A stretch of DNA of 64,000 nt, from positions 21,863-85,862 of the forward strand of contig NZ_JAHKRK010000006.1 of the NCBI RefSeq assembly GCF_019396355.1, in the 5' to 3' direction. The position numbers and the translations under genes were made by a program. Positions 9,201 to 16,549 of the stretch are shown here, in pieces. Within the stretch, counting starts at the first letter, position 1. Every line of letters starts with the position of its first letter. The notes below the pieces were generated by a model that was given only the letters and a program-made list of their open reading frames with translations, searched no databases and was not told the origin of the DNA. The stretch is from Pseudonocardia nigra. GTDB lineage: Bacteria > Actinomycetota > Actinomycetes > Mycobacteriales > Pseudonocardiaceae.

Positions 9201-9651
9201 CGGGGCGGCGCAGCTGCTCGACCTCGACGAGCTGCCGGGCGCCGCCGACGAGGACGCCGCATCCGACGACGCGCTCACCGAGCTGCAGGACGCGTTCCTC
9301 GCCTCGGCGTGGGCCGACCGGCGGCCCGTCGACGTCGAGGTGCCGTTCGAGACCGTCGTGGCGGGCGTGGGCGTGCGCGGCCGGATGGACGCCGTGTTCG
9401 CCGACCCCGACGGCGACTGGACGGTGGTCGACTGGAAGACCGGTGCTCTGCCCGAGGAGTCCCGGATACCGGCGCTCGCCGTACAGCTCGCGGCGTACCG
9501 CCTGGCCTGGGCGGCGCTGGCCGGGTGCGAGCCGGAGCGGGTGCGGGCCGCGTTCCACTACGTGCGGCCCAACGTCACGCTGCGGCCCGCCGACCTGCTC
9601 GACGCGGCCGGGCTGCGCGACCTGCTGACCTCGGTGCCGGCGGCGAGCTGA
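6259..9651 (+). CDS. adnB: AdnB: UvrD-type motor plus RecB-family nuclease subunit of the AdnAB helicase-nuclease
   Basis: A 1130-residue protein with Walker A VVAGAGAGKTETM (residues 33-45), motif II LLDEYQD (around 281), motif III GDPCQSIYGWRGA, and motif VI EERRLFYVALTRAER. The C-terminal nuclease domain has GTAFHAWLE (metal-binding His near 974) and VVDWKTG (around 1056-1062). The canonical DEYQD and GxGKT motifs fit AdnB as the leading motor of the AdnAB dimer. A Pro/Glu-rich linker at residues 873-906, built from five-residue units like PLPEE, joins motor and nuclease. The GTG at 6259 starts immediately before family-like sequence. Confidence 0.93.
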   Translation: MELTPGALATALGLPPPTAEQAAVISAPARPALVVAGAGAGKTETMAARVVWLVATGQALPEQVLGLTFTRKAAQQLGARVRSRLRRLAGSRLLDELDPSGQRRAEVLAGEPTISTYHAYAGRLVGEHALRLPAEPASRLLGGTASWQLAHRVVTSWADDLEIDLVPATVTERLLALAGELGEHLVEPEAVRRHAEELVAVLANAVPGKRQRAEPSQTYKKWVDGQRQRIALLPLVEAFAARKRAERAVDFADQLTIAAGVAAAHPEVGATERATYRAVLLDEYQDTGHSQRVLLRALFGTPPGEPVRVDGPAVTAVGDPCQSIYGWRGASAGNLTRFRTDFPTPDGSPAEEYGLLTSFRNPPEVLALANTVSAPLRAAPGAVGVGELTAGPGTQAGDVRVALLPDIAAEIAWMADAIAEQWQTAGDEPPTSAVLVRRRADMDAIATALRARGLPVEVVGLGGLLDTPEVRDLVSALRLVADPLAGPAAVRLLIGARWRLGVADLAALWQRARELVPAQPSRPGPLSPAELALGALPGEQAEQAGLVDALDDPGPAERYSAEGHERIVRLARELAWLRSRASAPLTDLVADAERVLLLDAESVARPGPIGRAHLDAFADVVAEFATGAEVATLPALLDYLETAEKAEDGLTPGEVEVAPDRVQVLTVHAAKGLEWEVVAVPHLVNQVFPGRKISGTWLTSAAELPVALRGDAVDLPALRLPPGGDRKQLEDALKEHSDALDERRLTEERRLFYVALTRAERMLLVSGHRWGAAGERPRQPSEFLVEIAAVRRPEQWADEPEADAVNPATVDLPTAAWPVDPLGARSAPVHRGAELVRSALRGELDAVRAARADAAEPGSQLKLLGATDEPSFGEPLPEEPLPEEALPEEALPDEPPPEEPEDEDPDPEGWAADVDVLLAERAAARARPTVALPRQLSVSQLVELAADPAALAARLRRPVPLPPNPHARRGTAFHAWLEQRFGAAQLLDLDELPGAADEDAASDDALTELQDAFLASAWADRRPVDVEVPFETVVAGVGVRGRMDAVFADPDGDWTVVDWKTGALPEESRIPALAVQLAAYRLAWAALAGCEPERVRAAFHYVRPNVTLRPADLLDAAGLRDLLTSVPAAS

Positions 9652-9669
9652 GCGACACCGCCGGGTGGT

Positions 9670-10203
9670 TCAGAGGAACTCGGCGAGCTTGCTGATCGTG
9701 TTCCAGTTCCGCGCGGTCACGGCCACGCCGAGGTGCTTCTCGACGAACTCGCCCACCGGCGGGGCCTGGAGCACGCCGTCCGGGCACCACTGATAGATCA
9801 CGCGGGAGCCGAGGCGCGCGTTCTGCGGGTCCAGGGCGATCGGGTCGTGGGCGGCGAGCAGCGCGGGGTCCAGCGGTGCGGCGAGCACGTTCGCCAGCAT
9901 CCGCGAGCCGTTCGACGCGATCTCGGGGAGCGGGTGGCCGTCCACGATCGCGCGCAACTCGTCGGCGGTGAGGACGACACAGCGGACGTCTAGCCCGAGC
10001 CGGTCGAGGAGCCCGGTCGCGATGCGGGCGGCGTGCTCGGCGGGGTCCGCCTCGGCACCGGTGAACACGGCGTTGCCGCTGTTGAGGTGCGTGCGGACGT
10101 CGGAGTACCCGAGGTCGCCGAGCAGCGCGCGCAGGTCTGCCATCGCGATGCGCTTGGCGCGCCCGACGTTGATCCCGCGGAGCAGAGCGACGTAGCGGGG
10201 CAC
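9670..10203 (-). CDS. DUF1697 family protein
   Basis: A 177-residue cytosolic protein that begins with the family signature MPRYVALLRGINVG, followed by the conserved LNSGNAVF strand near residue 41 and LTADEL near 95. The length matches the family's usual ~180 residues. The biochemical function is unknown; no catalytic motif is evident. It is convergent with adnB (18 bp apart) and divergent from the dehydrogenase gene, so it is a single-gene unit. Confidence 0.88.
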   Translation of the reverse strand: MPRYVALLRGINVGRAKRIAMADLRALLGDLGYSDVRTHLNSGNAVFTGAEADPAEHAARIATGLLDRLGLDVRCVVLTADELRAIVDGHPLPEIASNGSRMLANVLAAPLDPALLAAHDPIALDPQNARLGSRVIYQWCPDGVLQAPPVGEFVEKHLGVAVTARNWNTISKLAEFL

Positions 10204-10279
10204 GCGGGCAGCCTACGCCCGGCGACGCGCCCGTCCGTCCCATTCGGGTCAGCGTCTACTCGTGGGTAGGGTGCCTGCC

Positions 10280-11386
10280 ATGACCGCGCGGATCGTGCTG
10301 TTCGGGGCCACTGGATACACCGGCGGCCGTACCGCCGAGGCGATGGTGGGACGTGGGTTGCGACCGGTGCTCGCCGGGCGCAGCCCCGAGCGGCTTTCCG
10401 CGCTCGCCGAGCGGCTCGGTGGCCTGGAGACCGCGCGCGCCGACGTGGGCGACGCCGCCTCCGTGGCGGAGCTGGTCGGGCGTGGGGACGTGCTCGTCAG
10501 CACCGTCGGGCCGTTCCTGCGCCTGGGGCGGCCCGCCGTCACCGCGGCGATCGAGTCGGGGGCGGTCTACCTCGACTCCACGGGCGAGCCACCGTTCATC
10601 CGGCAGGTGTTCGAGCAGTACGGCCCGGCTGCGGAGCGCGCGGGAGCGGCACTGCTCACCGCGTTCGGCAACGACTACGTCCCCGGGGTGCTCGCGGGTG
10701 CACTGGCCCTGCGGTCGGCGGGCCCCGACGCCGTCCGGGTGGATGTGGGGTACTTCCTCAGCGGCGGCGGGAAGGGGCAGCCGTTCTCGCGGGGCACGTT
10801 CGACTCGCTGCTCGGGGTGGCGACCGAGCAGGGGTACGCATGGCGGGACGGCGAGCTGCGGATCGAGCCGGCCGGGGCCAGGCTGCGCTCGTTCGACGTG
10901 GCCGGGAAGCCGCGGCAGGGCGTCACGATCGGCGCGGTCGAGCAGTTCGCGCTCCCGCGGATCGCGCCGGGGTTGCGGACGGTGGACGTCTACCTGGGGT
11001 GGTTCGGCAAGGCGTCGCAGGCCGTGCACACGGGGTCCCGGCTCACGCCGTGGCTGTCCCGGGTGCCGGGCGCGGGCCGGGTCGTCGGGGCCGTGGGCGG
11101 GCTGGCGGCGCGGCGTACGTCGGCCGCCCCGTCGTCGTCGGTGCTCGGGGCGATGACCTCGCACTTCGTCGCCGAGGCCTTCGACGCCACGGGCACGCTG
11201 CTGGCGCGCACCCGGCTGACCGCGCCCGAGCCGTACGCGATCACCGCGGACCTCCTGGCGTGGGGTGCCGGGCGCGCGGCCGAGCACGGCGTGCGCGGCA
11301 GCGGCGCGCTGGACCCGGTGGCCGCGTTCGGGCTCGACGAGCTGTCCGCGGGCGCCGCCGAGGCCGGCATCGTGGAGACGGCCTGA
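10280..11386 (+). CDS. Saccharopine dehydrogenase-like NAD(P)-binding oxidoreductase (trans-acting enoyl reductase type)
   Basis: A 368-residue protein. The Rossmann motif GATGYTGGRTAE lies at the N-terminus (around residues 8-19), followed by AGRSPERL and STVGPFLRLG, the arrangement of the saccharopine-dehydrogenase-like family that includes mycobacterial trans-acting enoyl reductases acting with polyketide/lipid synthases. No lipid biosynthesis genes are nearby, so the substrate is unknown. ATG 10280 is preferred to GTGs at 10262 and 10271 because the glycine-rich motif then begins at the usual distance from the start. Confidence 0.85.
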   Translation: MTARIVLFGATGYTGGRTAEAMVGRGLRPVLAGRSPERLSALAERLGGLETARADVGDAASVAELVGRGDVLVSTVGPFLRLGRPAVTAAIESGAVYLDSTGEPPFIRQVFEQYGPAAERAGAALLTAFGNDYVPGVLAGALALRSAGPDAVRVDVGYFLSGGGKGQPFSRGTFDSLLGVATEQGYAWRDGELRIEPAGARLRSFDVAGKPRQGVTIGAVEQFALPRIAPGLRTVDVYLGWFGKASQAVHTGSRLTPWLSRVPGAGRVVGAVGGLAARRTSAAPSSSVLGAMTSHFVAEAFDATGTLLARTRLTAPEPYAITADLLAWGAGRAAEHGVRGSGALDPVAAFGLDELSAGAAEAGIVETA

Positions 11387-11389
11387 CCG

Positions 11390-12844
11390 TCACCCGGACC
11401 GGCGGGGCAGGGGGTCGTCCGGGGTGATCACCGGCTCGGTGAACCAGCGGTCGTCGGCGAAGGCGTCGGTGTCGTCGACGAGGTAGGCGGGGCGGCGGTG
11501 TTCCCGCTCGCTGCCCCCGGCTGCGCCGCCCATCCCGACGGGTGGGAAGTAGCCGTGCCCGAGGCCGGTGCGTGGCGTGCCTCCCGAACGCGCCGGCTCG
11601 CCCGACGCCGCGGTCGAGGTCGCCGGTCGCTCGGCGGGGGAGCCGGATGCGGGCGGGCGGAGCTCCGGCGAGGGGCGTGGAGCACCTCCGGCCGAGCCGG
11701 GAACGGCCGGCCCGCCGGCGCCGCCGCGGCCGCGCTCGGGCGGCGGCGTTCGGGAGTCGACGACGGCGGGCGCCGAGCGCCAGCCGGGCGTGGCCGAGCC
11801 GGGCTGGGGGACCGCGGGGACGACGGGCCGGAAGGGTGCGCCCGCCGGACCGGCCGAGCCGCCCTGCTGCCGGCCCGTCCCTGGTGCGGCCGACGATCCC
11901 GGTGCCCGCCCTGTTCCACCGCCGCTCGCTGTGAGGCCGCCGGGCACGGCCGCGACAGGCGTGCCGCTGCCCGTACCGATGCCGCTGCCGCCGTTCCCGG
12001 TGGGGACCGGTGCCCCGCGGCCGGGTGCGGCAGCGGGCCCCGGTCCCGTGGGGCCAACACCTGCGGCGCCGAACCCGCCGGGCGCGGCGGGAACGACGGG
12101 TGGAGCCGCGCCGGGCGCGCTGCCGGCGGCCGGGGAAGCGGGGGAAGCAGGGGGAGGCGGGGTGGCGAGGGACGCGCCGGGACCGGCGGCGCCGGGTGTG
12201 GCGACGCTTCCGGGCAGGTGGCCCGCGCCGCCGATTTCCGCCGGACCCCGACCGCCGGCGTCCCATCCGGGCGAGGACCCGACGCCCTCCCCGCCGGCGG
12301 GGGCCGCTGCGACGTCGACGGTGACCGCCAGCGGCCGGCCCATCGGGTACATGTGGGGCTTGTTCTGCGCGGAGCCGCTGCCGTAGTTCTCCATCGCGTC
12401 GACGGCCTGCTGGGCCAGCCGGTCGCGTTCGGCGTCGGCCGCCGCCCAGTCCGGATCGAGCGCAGCTCCGTCCTTGGGCGACAGTCCCGGCGACTCCTCC
12501 GGGACAGAATTCTGCGGAGGCGGCGGCACGCTGTTGCGCATGGTGGCGACGAGCTCCGCCTGGCGTTCGAGGGCCTGCGCCGTTCGCGCCGCGTGCCGCA
12601 CCGCCTGCGTGGCCCAGTCGCCGAGCGGGGTGAGACCGGACCGCGTGGAGTCCGCCGCCGCACCTTCCCAGCTCCCCGCGAGCCGGGCGGTCGCGGCAGC
12701 GAGGTTCGTGTCGATCTCCCGGAGCCGGCGCTCGACGTCGAGCCAGAGCGTCTGCGCGTCGACGGAGGCGAGATGGCCCGGACCGGCGGTGACGAGTTGG
12801 TGGATCTCCTGGTGGCTGAAGCCCTTCCACCGGATGTCGCTCAC
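11390..12844 (-). CDS. PPE/WXG100-like protein with long Pro/Gly/Ala-rich C-terminus, candidate type VII secretion substrate
   Basis: A 484-residue protein. The first ~110 residues are predicted helical (IRWKGFSHQEIHQLV, then a helix pair around LAGSWEGAAADST, a W-x-G-type turn), resembling the N-terminal domain of PPE/WXG100 superfamily proteins. The remaining ~370 residues are low complexity (Pro, Gly, Ala, Ser) with no obvious fold. The GTG start overlaps the upstream 110-aa gene's TGA (GTGA), so translation is coupled. No ESX core genes (eccC, mycP) are present in the window. Secretion by a type VII system is inferred from domain type and the DUF3558 neighbours. Confidence 0.7.
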   Translation of the reverse strand: MSDIRWKGFSHQEIHQLVTAGPGHLASVDAQTLWLDVERRLREIDTNLAAATARLAGSWEGAAADSTRSGLTPLGDWATQAVRHAARTAQALERQAELVATMRNSVPPPPQNSVPEESPGLSPKDGAALDPDWAAADAERDRLAQQAVDAMENYGSGSAQNKPHMYPMGRPLAVTVDVAAAPAGGEGVGSSPGWDAGGRGPAEIGGAGHLPGSVATPGAAGPGASLATPPPPASPASPAAGSAPGAAPPVVPAAPGGFGAAGVGPTGPGPAAAPGRGAPVPTGNGGSGIGTGSGTPVAAVPGGLTASGGGTGRAPGSSAAPGTGRQQGGSAGPAGAPFRPVVPAVPQPGSATPGWRSAPAVVDSRTPPPERGRGGAGGPAVPGSAGGAPRPSPELRPPASGSPAERPATSTAASGEPARSGGTPRTGLGHGYFPPVGMGGAAGGSEREHRRPAYLVDDTDAFADDRWFTEPVITPDDPLPRRSG

Positions 12845-13173
12845 AGCCGCCCCCACTGATCGGCCACGACGTCCTGGGTGTACACGTAGTCGTCCTCCAT
12901 ACGTTTGAGGGAATCGACGACCTTGATCAGCTCCTGCTCGTACAGGCGAAGTGCCTCGTAGGCCGAGTACGCGCCGTCCATGACCTCGTGGTTGTAGTGC
13001 TCCGTCATGGCGATGCTGATGTCGTCGGCGGCCCAAGGCTCCGGCAACCGCCCCCTGTTCCGGGCGTCCATCAGCAGGGGGCGGAAGTCCTGGAGCGCCC
13101 TTTCGTAGGCAGCACGGAGGATGGGAAGTGCGTGCGCCTCGATCCGGAGGGTGAGACTGGGTCGGTCGGACAC
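12841..13173 (-). CDS. Conserved 110-aa protein, paralog of 13891-14223, likely partner of the PPE-like protein
   Basis: An all-helical-looking 110-residue protein with no signal peptide or membrane segment. It shares most residues with its tandem paralog, including GRLPEPWAADDISIAMTEHY, EVMDG and LKRMEDDY, ending in VADQW. It is encoded directly upstream of the PPE-like gene with a 4-nt overlap. The length and helical pattern resemble WXG100/EsxA-type or ESX-associated helper proteins, but no WXG motif is seen. Function is inferred only from position. Confidence 0.75.
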   Translation of the reverse strand: MSDRPSLTLRIEAHALPILRAAYERALQDFRPLLMDARNRGRLPEPWAADDISIAMTEHYNHEVMDGAYSAYEALRLYEQELIKVVDSLKRMEDDYVYTQDVVADQWGRL

Positions 13174-13278
13174 GCGTGCCTCCGCTCGCCAGGCCGGGAT
13201 TGTGTTCCCGACGCTACCGAGCGAAACGGGCGCGTACCCGGTTCCGCCGGAAACGCTTTGCGATCGTGAATGGTCAGA

Positions 13279-13848
13279 TCAGCGGGAGAGCAGAGTGGTG
13301 AGGACCTGCTCTGCCACCTCGACGGCGTCGCGGCAGAGCTGGTCCTGCGGAATCGGGGGCAACCTACCTCCGTCGGCGAACTGCACGTCGAGGAACTGGC
13401 CATCGGCGACGTCGACGTCCACCGAGCAGAAGTCGGGGTTCTTGGGTCGAGCGAGGATTGCCGGGAACCCTGCGATGGTGATGGGGGTGATCTCGTCAGT
13501 GAGAGCGTCAGAGTTGGTGAGTACCTCGATGCCGTTGCCAGTGGCCAAGGCCAATCCGACGGCGACTGCCCGGGGCTCGAATCCGCTGATCGAGCAGGCC
13601 GGGCCGGCGAACCCGGGTGCGGTGCTCCTGTAGGGGACGGGATCGCCGTCCAGACCGAGCGATGCCCGCTGATCCGGGGTCAGCAGCGCGCACGGGTCGA
13701 CGCCGTCGAGGGGGAGTTCGTGTGGCCGGGGCGGCAGGGCGAGCCCGGTCGGTTCGGGGGCGGGGGCGGGTTCGGCGCGTCCGGGGGTCTCTGCCGAACA
13801 TGCCGCGAGCAGGGCCGCGGTGGCGATCAGCAGGAGGACACGGCGCAC
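13279..13848 (-). CDS. DUF3558 family lipoprotein (copy 1)
   Basis: A 189-residue lipoprotein with signal peptide and lipobox LLAACS (Cys near residue 17), then an Ala/Pro-rich linker. A DUF3558 domain follows, marked by VDPCALLTPDQR, GPACSISG and FCSVDVDVADGQFLDVQFADGG. The paired cysteines probably form disulfides outside the cell. DUF3558 lipoproteins are common in actinobacteria and frequently sit near ESX/PPE genes; their activity is unknown. It is the upstream member of a pair with the 110-aa gene at 12841-13173, 105 bp downstream. Confidence 0.88.
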   Translation of the reverse strand: MRRVLLLIATAALLAACSAETPGRAEPAPAPEPTGLALPPRPHELPLDGVDPCALLTPDQRASLGLDGDPVPYRSTAPGFAGPACSISGFEPRAVAVGLALATGNGIEVLTNSDALTDEITPITIAGFPAILARPKNPDFCSVDVDVADGQFLDVQFADGGRLPPIPQDQLCRDAVEVAEQVLTTLLSR

Positions 13849-13890
13849 TGGACCGACGCTAGCGCAGCGCGGCGGTGCAGCGGTGGTCGT

Positions 13891-14223
13891 TCACAGGTGC
13901 TTCCACTGGTCGGCGACGGCCTGCTCGGTGTTGCGGTAGTCGTCTTCCATGCGCTTGAGGGTGTCGACGATGGTGAGTAGCTCCTGCTCGTAGGCACGCA
14001 GGGCGGCGTAGGTGGAGTGGGGGCCGTCCATGACCTCGCGGTTGTAGTGCTCCGTCATGGCGATGCTGATGTCATCGGCGGCCCATGGCTCCGGCAGCCG
14101 ACCTCGTCGCCGAATGGTCGCCAGGAGATCTATCAGATCGACAGCTGCACGTTCGTAAGCGGCCCGGAGAGCGGGTAGGGCGTGAGGTTCGGTTCGGAGG
14201 GTGAGTGTTGCGTGGTACACCAT
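13891..14223 (-). CDS. Conserved 110-aa protein, tandem paralog of 12841-13173
   Basis: It has the same length (110 residues) and the same conserved core (GRLPEPWAADDISIAMTEHY, EVMDG, LKRMEDDY, VADQW) as its paralog, with divergence mainly in the first 40 residues. ATG 14223 is chosen because it gives an equal length and alignment start. Unlike the first copy, it is not followed by a PPE-like gene but by the other DUF3558 gene. No function is recognised. Confidence 0.75.
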   Translation of the reverse strand: MVYHATLTLRTEPHALPALRAAYERAAVDLIDLLATIRRRGRLPEPWAADDISIAMTEHYNREVMDGPHSTYAALRAYEQELLTIVDTLKRMEDDYRNTEQAVADQWKHL

Positions 14224-14314
14224 GCCTCCATAGATCGAGAGGAACCTGTCCGAGGTTACTGACTGCGGGAGGCCGAGGCGCCGCTGAAGGCAAAACGCTT
14301 TGCAATCGCGAACT

Positions 14315-14893
14315 TCAACCAATTCCCAGTGTGGTGACGGCCTGTTCAGCGACTTCGATGGCGCCGCGGCACAACTCGTCCTGGGCGATCGGGGGTGTGC
14401 GGCCGCCGTCTGCGAACTGCACATCGATGAACTGACCCTCGGCGGTGTCGATGTCCACGGAGCAGAAGTCGGCGCTCGCAGGACGGGCGAGGAGCGCGGG
14501 GAAACCCGCAACGGTGATGGGCGTGATGTCGTCGGTCGTCGCGCCGGGACCGGTGAGCACGCCGATCCCACTGCCGGTCACGAGCGCGATGTTGATCGCC
14601 ACAGCCCGGGGTTGGTAGCCGCGGATGGAACAGGCCGGGCCGACGAAACCGGGAGCAGTGCTTCTCGAACGTGAGGAATCGTCTGTCAACCCGAGGGTCT
14701 CCCGTTGCGTCGGTGTGAGCAGTGCGCACGGGTCGACGTCGTCGAGCGGGAGTTCGCGCGGCCGGGGCGGCAGCACGAGTCCCGTCGGTTCGGCGGCCGT
14801 GGGGGCGGGGGCGGGTTCGGCGCTTCCCGGCGTCCCCGCCGAGCAGGCCGTGAGCAGGACCGCGGCGGCGATCAGCGGCAGGGCGCGGCGCAC
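14315..14893 (-). CDS. DUF3558 family lipoprotein (copy 2)
   Basis: A 192-residue lipoprotein with lipobox LLTACS, an Ala/Pro-rich linker, then the same DUF3558 landmarks as copy 1: VDPCALLTPTQR, GPACSIRG, FCSVDIDTAEGQFIDVQFADGG. It begins the minus-strand cluster, so the promoter for all five genes probably lies just upstream, in or near the broken gene at 14904-15295. The function of the domain is unknown. Confidence 0.88.
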   Translation of the reverse strand: MRRALPLIAAAVLLTACSAGTPGSAEPAPAPTAAEPTGLVLPPRPRELPLDDVDPCALLTPTQRETLGLTDDSSRSRSTAPGFVGPACSIRGYQPRAVAINIALVTGSGIGVLTGPGATTDDITPITVAGFPALLARPASADFCSVDIDTAEGQFIDVQFADGGRTPPIAQDELCRGAIEVAEQAVTTLGIG

Positions 14894-14903
14894 CCGGCCG
14901 ACG

Positions 14904-15295
14904 CTAGCGCAGTCGGGCCGGCTCCGAAGCGGATCGGTACACGCGCAGTGCCCACAGGATGAGCGGGATCTGCAGGGGGAGCCGGGCGTAGGCGATCAGC
15001 CGCTGCCGGGGCGGGCGTCGGACCAGTCGACGGCCATCTTGATGTTCGCGGGGAACACGGCGGCGAACAACGCCGTCGCCGCCAGTGCGCCGTGTCTCCG
15101 GGTGCGCGGTGCGGCGACCGCGGCGGCGACGCCCAGCTCCGCGACGTCGGACGCGAGCGTGCAGAACCGCGCCGAGCCGGGGAGCTGCTCCGGAACGATC
15201 TCGTCGAACGGACGGGGGACGGCGAAGTGCAGCGCGCCCATCCCTGCGAGCATCGTCGCCAGCGTTTCCGCTGCGCCGGGCCGTCGTCTCGTCAT
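14904..15295 (-). pseudogene. DoxX-like small membrane protein with an apparent frameshift
   Basis: Reading from ATG 15295, the frame gives a family-like protein (GALHFAVPRPFDEIVPEQLP, AAVFPANIKMAVDW) that stops at 14996 after 99 residues. The typical C-terminal membrane segment of this family continues in another frame (LIAYARLPLQIPLILWALRV) down to a stop at 14904. The combined length is one base short of a multiple of three, so a single-base loss near 15000 explains the break. The gene is either decayed or there is a sequence error. Intact relatives are ~125-130-residue four-helix membrane proteins of unclear function. Confidence 0.7.
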
Positions 15296-15364
15296 CGGGC
15301 GATCATCGCAGACCGCCCGGTCGCCGCGACCTGGCCGACAGGATGCGGTTACCCTCCGCGCGTG

Positions 15365-16417
15365 ATGACCGATCGGCGGCGGCCGTTGGCCGACCCATCG
15401 CTGGTGGGGCTCATCCGGATGCCCGCCAGCGGGGCGAGCCCGGCGGTTGCGCTGCTGCGGCGGCTGTTCATCGCGTTCGGGGCGCTCGCGGTCGCCGCGT
15501 TCGTCGTGTTCCTCGGCCGCGAGGGCTACGTCGACAACAACAGCGACACACCGATCTCGCTCGGCGACGCCTTCTACTACGCCACGGTGTCGCTGTCGAC
15601 CACCGGTTACGGCGACATCGTCCCGGTCACGGCCCAGGCGCGCCTGATCACGACGGTCGTGATCACGCCGCTGCGGTTGCTGTTCCTCATCGTCCTGGTC
15701 GGGACCACGGTCGAGCTGCTCACCGAGCGCTCCCGGCAGGCAGTGCGCATCGAACGCTGGAGGTCCCGCGTGCGCGACCACACCATCGTCGTCGGCTACG
15801 GCACCAAGGGCCGGGCCGCCGTCGAGACACTGCTCGGCGACGGGGCCGATCCCACCGACATCGTCGTCGTCGACACGGACCGCACCCAGCTCGACGCCGC
15901 GTCCGCGCTCGGGCTGGTGACGGTCACCGGCAACGCCACCCGTTCCAGCGTGCTGCGGATCGCCGGGTTGCAGAAGGCCGCGGCGATCGTGATCGCCCTG
16001 AACCGCGACGACACGGCCGTGCTGGTCACGCTCACCGCGCGCGAGCTCGCGGCGGACGTCCGGATCGTCGCGTCGGTGCGGGAGTCGGAGAACGTGCACC
16101 TGCTGCGGCAGTCCGGCGCCAACTCGGTGATCGTCTCGGCGGAGACGGCGGGCCGCCTGCTCGGGATGGCGACCACCACGCCGAGTGTGGTCGAGGTCGT
16201 CGAGGACCTCCTGACGCCCGACGCGGGATTCGCGATCAGTGAGCGGCCGGTGGACGATTCGGAGATCGGCGGGTCGCCGCGGCACCTGTCCGATATCGTG
16301 CTCGGCGTGGTGCGCGGCGACGACCTCTACCGCGTGGACGCCTCCGCCGTCGACGCCCTGGAGCACGGCGACCGGCTGCTCTACGTCCGCAAGGCGAGCC
16401 CGCCCGACGAGGACTGA
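15365..16417 (+). CDS. Two-TM potassium channel with RCK (TrkA-N/TrkA-C) domains
   Basis: A 350-residue protein. TM1 lies around residues 29-48, the pore loop selectivity filter TTGYGD is at residues 79-84, and TM2 follows around 95-115. Then comes an RCK/TrkA-N Rossmann domain (HTIVVGYGTKGRAA near 138) and a TrkA-C-like end. This is the architecture of MthK-type ligand-gated K+ channels in the plasma membrane. It matches the Rv3200c position between adnB and nudC, here separated from both by inserted genes. GTG 15362 immediately before the ATG is an equally possible start. Confidence 0.93.
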   Translation: MTDRRRPLADPSLVGLIRMPASGASPAVALLRRLFIAFGALAVAAFVVFLGREGYVDNNSDTPISLGDAFYYATVSLSTTGYGDIVPVTAQARLITTVVITPLRLLFLIVLVGTTVELLTERSRQAVRIERWRSRVRDHTIVVGYGTKGRAAVETLLGDGADPTDIVVVDTDRTQLDAASALGLVTVTGNATRSSVLRIAGLQKAAAIVIALNRDDTAVLVTLTARELAADVRIVASVRESENVHLLRQSGANSVIVSAETAGRLLGMATTTPSVVEVVEDLLTPDAGFAISERPVDDSEIGGSPRHLSDIVLGVVRGDDLYRVDASAVDALEHGDRLLYVRKASPPDED

Positions 16418-16440
16418 CGCCGTCGGGGTGATCGCCCGCG

Positions 16441-16524
16441 GAAATCGGGCGACTCGCGCGTCGGAATCGGGCGACTCGCGCGTCGGAATCGGGCGACTCG
16501 CGGGAACTGTCCGCGAGTCGCCCG
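16441..16524. terminator. 22-bp tandem repeats ending in a 14-bp perfect hairpin, between convergent genes
   Basis: Three direct copies of ATCGGGCGACTCGCG start at 16444, 16466 and 16488 (period 22). The last copy pairs with an inverted copy at 16511-16524 (CCGCGAGTCGCCCG) around a 7-nt loop. It lies between the K+ channel stop (16417) and the histidine kinase stop (16550). It probably terminates transcription from both sides; the extra repeat units are not needed for that. Confidence 0.7.
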
Positions 16525-16549
16525 GAATCCGCACGTGACTCGCCCCTTG

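Larger units (their letters stand above)
12841..14893 (-). repeat. Tandem duplication of a two-gene cassette (DUF3558 lipoprotein + 110-aa protein)
   Basis: Unit 1 spans 13848 down to 12841 and unit 2 spans 14893 down to 13891. Each has a DUF3558 lipoprotein gene followed by a 110-codon gene on the minus strand. The intergenic spacers also match: the sequence AAACGCTTTGCRATCG follows the lipoprotein stop in both (13251-13266 and 14293-14308). Protein identity is high but far from complete, so the duplication is not recent. Confidence 0.85.

Noticed and set aside
1709..9651. Prophage or plasmid origin for the helicase-nuclease genes
   Set aside because: Domain order, gene order and flanking genes match the chromosomal AdnAB locus, and composition equals that of the neighbours.
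13891..14571. Extended 226-codon frame covering the second 110-aa gene and part of the DUF3558 gene
   Set aside because: The upstream part is an out-of-frame reading of the lipoprotein gene. ATG 14223 gives a protein aligned in length with its paralog.
16441..16524. CRISPR-like array
   Set aside because: The 22-bp period has no unique spacers and only three units, and no cas genes are present. It is a simple tandem repeat with a terminal hairpin.
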